Positions 1 through 6,800 of a DNA stretch of 11,621 nucleotides are shown one piece after another (positions within the stretch are counted from its first letter, which is position 1; the number at the start of each line of letters is the position of its first letter). The position numbers and the translations under genes were made by a program. The stretch is from Hyphochytrium catenoides (taxonomy: Eukaryota; Sar; Hyphochytriomycetes; Hyphochytriales; Hyphochytriaceae). The DNA lies in contig FLMG01000161.1 in NCBI GenBank assembly GCA_900088475.1, positions 4,867-16,487 on the forward strand, written 5' to 3'. A model generated the notes under the pieces. That model was not told the DNA's origin. It ran no database searches and saw only the letters and a program-made list of their open reading frames with translations.

Positions 1-12
1 TATCTCATACAG

Positions 13-990
13 CTAGGCTATCATCTTCACAGCATTCTGTATATGGTCTTCGTCTCGCCGCACAGAAGTGACTTTGCAGAGATGAGCTTCCACCATCTCT
101 GCACTGTGCTGCTGATCTCCTGCTCCTACCTAGCCAATTATCTGAGGGTCGGCACTCTCGTAGTGTTTGTCCATGACGCCAGTGACCTAGTTGGATGTAA
201 GGCTACTGGTCGTCCTCGCTGCGGCTCTTGTCCTAGATCTTCGCTCATCACTCTTACCTGTCTTTCTTGGAAGCTCCGATCACAGGTCCTCTATGGCTTC
301 ATTAGTTCTCCTCAAACTGCAACTATACAGACTCTGTTATATCAGCTACTGATTTCTCTGGCAATGGAGATCTTAAGTGCTCCTTTCAGTCTCTCCAGTC
401 CTTCCTTACTTGCTTTGCTTAAGCCTTCATACCTCTCGCCATTAGGGCTTCTGTTTCTGACGAAGTCTGATTTCTCTTTCCTACAGATGCAGTGAAGAGC
501 GTGGTGGACACCCCACATACCTACCTCACTTTCTCTCTCTACCTTGTCCTCTTGGTCACCTGGGGCTATCTTCGACTGTTCGTGCTCCCTGTACACATTC
601 TCTACTGCACGTGGGTGGAGGGAGAAGGTGTCGTGCCGGAGGTGATCAGGAAAGGGATGAACCCCCTTCTGGTCTTTCTCGTCGGACTCCACTTCTACTG
701 GTAAGAGAGGAAGCGTACTCCTCTCTCCATCCTTTACACTCTCTTTCATGCCCTCTCACCTCCCGTGCAAAGTATTCTTCCATATCCCATCTCTTGTCTC
801 TGGCACTCTTTCTGCCTAGGACAGTATCCTTATGCTAAGGGCTTTACCTCTCTATTCGGTATGTGTCAGGTTTGGTCTATTTCTAATGATGGGCTATAAG
901 TTCTTGAATACGGGGAAGACCGAGGATATTCAAGACAAGAAGAGAGCAGCGGCCATAGAGCTGAGAGACAAGGACAAGAAGGACAAGTAG
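13..990 (+). CDS. Ceramide synthase-like TLC-domain protein, C-terminal part (5' end outside window)
   Basis: Exons 13-196, 487-700 and 870-990 join in phase to 172 residues plus TAG. Ceramide synthases N-acylate sphingoid bases in the ER membrane. Seen: HHLCT at residues 27-31, SYLANYLRVG at 38-47 and HDASD at 54-58, which match the HHxxT, N-R-G and HDxSD elements of the Lag1 motif. From SD onward the next 47 residues align without gaps to my recollection of animal ceramide synthases. Hydrophobic stretches follow, with LHFYW split across the last intron, as in TLC proteins. The end is highly charged and finishes KKDK, a KKxx ER-retrieval signal. Splice sites: CAG at 10-12, donor GTAAGG at 197, CAG at 484-486, donor GTAAGA at 701, CAG at 867-869. 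The HDxSD motif favours ceramide synthase over TRAM or CLN8 relatives. The upstream exons are off the window. Confidence 0.88.
197..486 (+). other. Intron of the ceramide synthase gene
   Basis: Donor GTAAGG and acceptor TTTCCTACAG. The sequence is pyrimidine-leaning on the plus strand. Removing it joins T with AT to make a Tyr codon and gives SDLVGYAVK, matching the family's SDxxLExAK spacing. No other feature seen. Confidence 0.8.
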
Positions 991-1980
991 CAGCCCTGTA
1001 CAGGGCTACCTGTTGAGTGTCCTATCATAATATCGTTAATGTGGGTTTCGTTATAACATTTGAGGAAGACGAGCGCGAGGGAGAAAGTGGACGAGGATCG
1101 ATGGGCCCACGCTATCCTTATGTGCTCTTCCTTAATGCGATCTTTCTATCAGCTCTGTTGACCTCTCTCTCTCTTCTCTCTCTCCTTGGTATTTATTCTG
1201 CCTCCAGTGACTATTGAGAGTCAGCCCTACGAAGCAACAGTCTAAACTATAATGTCAGATGTAACATTAGTCTGAACCTTTGCTCTTCTTGCTCATCTTG
1301 TCTGTTCCTTGCTTGCCCTAGAGCTATAGAGGCTCTGACGATACACTTTCCACTTCTCGTTCTCACCATTCTTCAGGGTTCTTATATAATGCGGCTGTGT
1401 ATCAGCTCCCCTCTTCACTACTCTTTTCGTTGCCCTTCCCAAGTCCATCAGTCACACTTTATAATCCGCTTCCGTCTAGTACTTGCTCCCTTTATTTCTC
1501 TCCCTTTAGTCTTTCCCTGTTCCTTTCGACTCTTCCTCTGGAGAATGTCCTATCATGTCAATCTGTGCATTAAATGTTTGCTGGTTGATGGGTCATTAGA
1601 CCGCAACTATTGAATGATAGTAAGACGTAGAATAAATAAGCAAACAGAGGGCTGAGCTGCTCTTAGGAGTGGGGCCACGAGGGTAATGTGGCTTGTCTTG
1701 TCGTCTTCTCTTTCTCTCTGCTGTCAACCTCCGTTTACAAAGGATTAGTGGTTGAGGATGTCTTCCTTGTTCCTCCTGACGTCTGGGGCCGTTGTCTAGC
1801 GACGGGCTTAGTGATGTCCACTCCCCTGCCAGGACACGAAGGTCAGAAGAAAGCAAAGAGAACTCTGACAGGTGGGAACAGTAATAACAAAGCGATCAGC
1901 GAACGAAGTCACTGAGGAAAGGGGAAGACCATAGTCCCAGAGCCTTAGTATGAAACAATTGCTTCGACAGAGCTTCTGGC
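991..1980. other. Intergenic spacer between convergent genes (3' flanks)
   Basis: The stop codons of the plus-strand ceramide synthase gene (990) and the minus-strand 14-3-3-like gene (1981) face each other here. I see no convincing coding exon: the open frames are short, unrelated to known families and lack good splice context. Possible poly(A) hexamers are AATAAA at 1631-1636 on the plus strand and TTTATT (AATAAA on minus) at 1491-1496 and 1192-1197. Each is more than 480 bases from its stop, so they are weak candidates. An 11-base string (TGTCCTATCAT) occurs near both 1018 and 1545 and is probably chance. Confidence 0.6.
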
Positions 1981-2995
1981 TTACGTCATCTTCGCTCTCC
2001 AGCCTCCTGACGCTTCGTCTATCTCCATGTACCGCAAGAGACCTTCTAACTGTGACTCCTGGATTGAAAAGAGAGCCACCTTAGTAAGGTACATGCTTCT
2101 TCTCCCGACTAACTAAGACAAGGCGGTTTTCCACTCTTCCCTATCCTCTTTCTTCGAACGAGAGATCCGCCCTCGCGAGCGGCCTCTTCTTCCCCGCTCT
2201 TCCCAGCTCTCTACCATGTAGAGGAGTACGTTTACTTCTGCAACCCTCTCCTATTACGGATTGCCTGTCTTGTTCCTCCTCCTGCTCACTAGCCATTGTT
2301 GCTTCACTTTTTGCTCTCTCTTTACTTCCGATGAGTTACCTGCGTGCAGTACTTTCCCTCTAACCGGTGCTGCTCTTGTCCGAATGCCTCTTCCGCTACT
2401 CTAACCAGGAACTCTAAGAACATAGCGAAGCCTCTCTCTGCTCCTCGAAGAGCTGACCACTCAGGTAGAAAGGACGCAGTAGAGGACGGAGGAGAGGTAG
2501 GAAGAGGAGCGGAGGCAAGGGCAGGAGAAGAGGAAGCCGGAGAGGGGAAGGGTGATGCCGTAGAGAAAGCTGGGGAAACAGAACCGCGCCGAAGTGCGGA
2601 CTGGTAGATTGACGATAGCTGAGAAGCGCAGGAAGGGGAGGGCCAGGGATCATATGGAGACAGAGGTGGAGAGAGATATGAATGTGGGAGACGGGATTGG
2701 AACAGGAAGTCAATGTCAGTGAGCCAACAACTCTGAGGGTTCTTCTGCGGCGAGAGAACAAGTGTGGAAACATGCTAAGAAAGAAGAAGTAAATTTAGAT
2801 GTTCCTGCTCTCTCCAGTTCACATTCCATTCCATTGACCTACCGTTTGCTTGGCAATGAGTTTAGGTGAAAGATCAAAGTCTGCAGCCATTTTAGCGGTC
2901 TCTGGAAGCCTCAATAGCTCTTGTCCACCCGCCAGCCCATCAAATGTGGGCGCGGCAGTCTGTGAGCTTTGCAGACGTCGGTAGAAGTTGAAGAT
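1981..2995 (-). other. Helical module 2 and C-terminus (exons 2995-2843, 2774-2340, 2058-1981)
   Basis: It repeats the layout of module 1: IFNFYRRL (579-586), ADFDLSPKLI (616-625) matching RDLSVIPALL, GFAMFLEFLVRVAEEAF (744-760) matching RGFVDLLGCFALVA, and ESQLEGLLRYM (775-785) matching DKIASFLLEVM. A Pro/Ser-rich insert of about 75 residues precedes the third element. The 435-base exon has no Met until near its end, so simple ORF searches miss it. Introns: 68 bases (2775-2842) and 281 bases (2059-2339). TAA occupies 1983-1981. Confidence 0.65.
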
Positions 2996-3828
2996 CTGAC
3001 GCCACGAGGAGGAAAGGCAATTAGAAAACCAGCGTCTAACGAGGACAGAGTCAAATAGGACGACCACAGTGAGACGATTGACATGCGCACTAGCAGACGT
3101 TATGAAGTGAGATAGAGGTCAGGGTCCTGATGCTCTTGACAACCACGATAGTATAATGCCAGCGAAGAGAAGTAGGCGATGGCCACAAAGAGACATCGAA
3201 AAGCTGATAGAGAGAGTTCAGACGGTATTGCAGGGCTCTTGGCGCCTGTCACCTGGTGCAATGGGCGCTTGTATTTCTTGTTAAGCAGCAGCGACTGGGT
3301 CTGCAGAGAAAGAGAGAACTCGCTAGACTTCTTCGTGGCTAATGAGGGCATATGCCATACAGGGAGCACAGAACACTTATCAGCAAAAGTTACGCCCGAG
3401 TCACTGCGCGAAGGAGGAGAGCGGGCTTCACTTCTCTCCTTCTTGGCTCTCTGCAGCTCCTCTCAGTTCTTCATCTTTCCTCTTTCAAAGCCCTCTCACT
3501 CACTTGCATGTCTCCCAACAGCGTCTGTCTCTAACTCCCTGTCTCCTTACGAAACCTCTAGCATCATGTCAGTTGCGTGTACCTTGGAGGTCGTAGCCAA
3601 GTTTCTTGGGAGTCCTCTTGCTTGCCATGGCAGCCCTGCCCTCATCGTCTCCCAAGCCTTCAATCCCTGCTCTTGATATCTGGCGCCATGCTGCAAGCAA
3701 CGGAGGAAAGAGAGTGCGTGTCTCAGTTAATTTATTCCTCGTCAAGCTTTAGTCTAACCTACTTTGCCAACTTCCAAAACCTAGTTCGATGCTCTCTCTC
3801 TCATCTCCCTCTCTCTTCTTTCTCTCTA

Positions 3829-3893
<65 letters not shown>

Positions 3894-6800
3894 GTCTCGC
3901 TCGTTCTCTTCTTCTCTAACTCTCTCTGTCATATTAACATTCGGAATACATCTTCTGTCGCCCAATCTCTCCCTTTCTCATCTCACTTTCTCTCCCTCCT
4001 CTCTCGTTTTTGACAGACAGGCATTTCAACTTCTTTCCCTCCGCTCTCTCCGTTCTTTATATCCAAGGGATTAGAGTCTCTGTACCTGCTGTGTCTGTCA
4101 CCTTCATAACCTCAAGAAGAAAAGAAGCTATCTTGTCTACGGCTGTTTGGACCTTCTTGCCTCCTTCCGCTACTGCTTTTCCCTCTCTCGCTGCAGCTGC
4201 AGGACCAGAAGAGAGAGAGGCAGAGGTGCTTCCACCTGATTCTCCTTTCGGTCTCTGCGGCAGACCTCCAGCGACGAGGGCAAAGCACCCCAGAAGGTCG
4301 ACGAACCCTCGATAGGAGACTTGGACTGGCACAAGTTCAGGCGGAAGGGTAGAAGAGAGAGAAAGAGAAGGGATAGAAGAGGAAGAGGGGACTGGCTGGG
4401 CGATGTAGAACTTATCGTGCTCTGTGTGTCCCTTGGCAAAGAGAATAGTCCTGCTCTCTGCAGATCCTTCTCCATCCGCCTTAAGAGCAATGCGACAGAT
4501 ATCTAAAATCTCTTCCTCTTTCAGAAGCGCTGGGATGACGGAGAGATCTCTGAGCAGCTGGACGAGAGAGGCCAAAGACATCTTTGGTGCGAGTGCGCCC
4601 TGACTCGCTGCAAGCAAACCAAGATTGGGGAAGAGGAAGAAAGGGAGCGGGAGGAAGCGAAGGCAATGAGGATGTCACTATAGCCAGGGAGAAAGAGGCA
4701 AGAAGCGGAGACAGTCCGAGTAGGTCGAGATAAGCACAGAAAAGTGAAGTAGGGCAGAAAGCCTTCAATATTGCAGAAACATCAAAAACAGAAGCCGCAG
4801 GTAAAAAAATTGCCCAGAAAGAGGGAGGAGAGAAAGAGGGGGAAGTAAGAGGGGTGGAGATGGGAGAGAGAGAGAGAGACAAAAGGAGAGTAGTGCTTCA
4901 CCTGTCGAGAGGAAAGTGTCCATCTTGACAACCTCTTTTCCGACTGTCACCATTCCTCCCTTCATCTGAGAAACAAAGAGAGCCTTATGACTGATGTTTG
5001 GATTCTTTCGTCTCTTTGCCCTCCCGCTGTTCTTTGTAGTCACGGGTCGCATCTTGTACAGCTCTCTCGTTCTCCTCTCTCTTTCTCTCCCCCTCTTTCT
5101 CCCTTTCTCTTTCTCTCTTTCTTTACCTCTCTCTCTCTCTCTGTCTCTATCCCTCTGTCTGTCTGTCTCACTCTTCGCTTCCATAGTAATGACCCTACTG
5201 TTCTTGGTCGAGTTGAACAATCTCTGGCTCTCTTTTCTCTCGCTTTCTCATTTCCTCTTGCTCAATCACTCGCTTCTATCTCCTTCGTCTTCTTGAGACT
5301 GTCTCCCCTTACGCTCTCAAGCTTGTCTCTCTAGCCAACTGGCCAAAAGCTTATTATCCAGCACTCACCATCCGCGCCCCGAAGGCTTTGGTGTCAGCAT
5401 AGTGAGAGAACAGTTCGTAGAGAGCAGGAGCAAGCTCCTCTGCTTGAGGGAGAGCGGAAAGTGGAACACCGCCTTCTTCGTATAGAGGATCCTGCACGCA
5501 CATCAAGGACTGGAATACTGCCAGCTGTCCAGAGAAAAGGGGAAAAGAGCAAGGGAGCAAGGGAGAGAGGGAGACAGTGGTGAGAGAGAGAACAAAAAGC
5601 CGTCATGAGAGCTGCACCTTCAAATGAATGGCTTTGCAAACCAAACCTCAAAGTTTGAAGAAGCCCATCTTACCCGTGCCTTCTCCTTCTCCTTGACCTG
5701 CTTTCGAGCTTTGGAATTCGTGCGCTTACCATCATTACTAGCTCTGTAGAGAAGGAAAGAGAGTAAGGTGACCTTTGTCCTGAAGGTAAAGACAGGTATT
5801 ACGGACTGAGAATAAGACAGAGAAAGCAATGTCGTGACTATAACGCGGTCAGCGGAAGGAGAGGTCCCGAAGAGCATAACTTAAACTCATTGAACTGAAC
5901 AAGTAAAGAGCTTGCAGGGTTATGGAGCTTACATTGCGATGCCATTGCCGTTGTTGGCGGCTCCTGCTACTGCGAAGTGGGAATGTGAAGGTGGGGAAGA
6001 GAGGCGAAGGGTGTGAGAGAACAGTCATTTAGTGGTGAGACGGAGAGACAGGCAGAAGAATGAACAGCTGACAGTCTGAGCTAGCTGGACCTCGGCGTGA
6101 AATGAAGAAAAGTCACAGGAAATCTTGCATATGCCCTCAGCCAGGCAGAAGTGTAGACCGATAGTATGGAGATGCTGAGAGGGAGATACGGAGGTGGACA
6201 AGATACCGAGGCAACGACAGGTGCAGCGGCCAGAAACAAGGAACCACAGACGGAGATAGAGTGAAAGAAGGAGGGAATAGAGGAAACTTTGACCCTGAAG
6301 AGAGGCACAGAGAGGGACAGGAGTGGAACCGATCGCGAAAGAGGTTACGAGCACGGAGAGAGAGAGTTTGACTCTATGGATGACATGAGAAGAGCGAGAG
6401 CGAGAGCGAGAAAGAGAATGGGAAAGAGAGAGAGAGCGAGAGAGAAAGAGAGAGAGAGAGAATAAAGGAGAGGAAGGGAGACTCACCCACTGCTCCTTTC
6501 GACTCCAGTTCCTTGATAACCTCACGGAGCTGTTGCATCAACATTGCGATGCGATGTAACGAGTGAGGAGAGAGACTAGCTACCCTAAAATGCAGGGCAG
6601 ACAGGATGTCAGAGATCTACAAGGAACTATTATTGGCCAGGTGCAGCACCTAGCTTAAGAGAGAAAAGACTAACAGGGACGGGGAGGAGAGACTGTGTAA
6701 GACAAGCTAGGAGACAAGGGCGAGACACATAGAGAAGGCCGATCCAGAGACATGAGAGGAAGAGCCGAACCATTAGGTATGAAGAGATGTACAGCTAAAA

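Larger units (their letters stand above)
4102..5524 (-). other. Helical module 1 (exons 5524-5369, 4965-4902, 4607-4102)
   Basis: It reads as a helix with LYELFSHYADT (371-381), then SLVQLLRDLSVIPALL (423-438), then VSYRGFVDLLGCFALVA (506-522), and ends DKIASFLLEVMK (567-578). A Ser/Gly/Ala-rich low-complexity stretch lies between the last two. The pattern of a short helix, D-hydrophobic-x-x-x-P-x-L-L, then hydrophobic-x-x-x-F-x-x-L-L recalls EF-hand-like or p25-alpha-type modules of flagellar and cytoskeletal proteins. No canonical 12-residue calcium loop is visible, so the family name is only a suggestion. Confidence 0.6.

Noticed and set aside
342-749. A 135-codon minus-strand open frame
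   Set aside because: It is a shadow of the ceramide synthase exon, which has clear motifs on the plus strand.
1017-1915. Several short open frames in the spacer between convergent genes
   Set aside because: Short, no conserved motif, no splice partners in phase.
3179-3676. A 165-codon plus-strand open frame
   Set aside because: No recognisable motif, several unrelated overlapping frames, and an intron position in a well-supported gene on the other strand. A nested gene is not excluded but not supported.
5931-6552. The 12-base string ACATTGCGATGC at both 5931 and 6541
   Set aside because: Too short to claim a duplication. One copy spans a donor site and the other is fully exonic in a different context.
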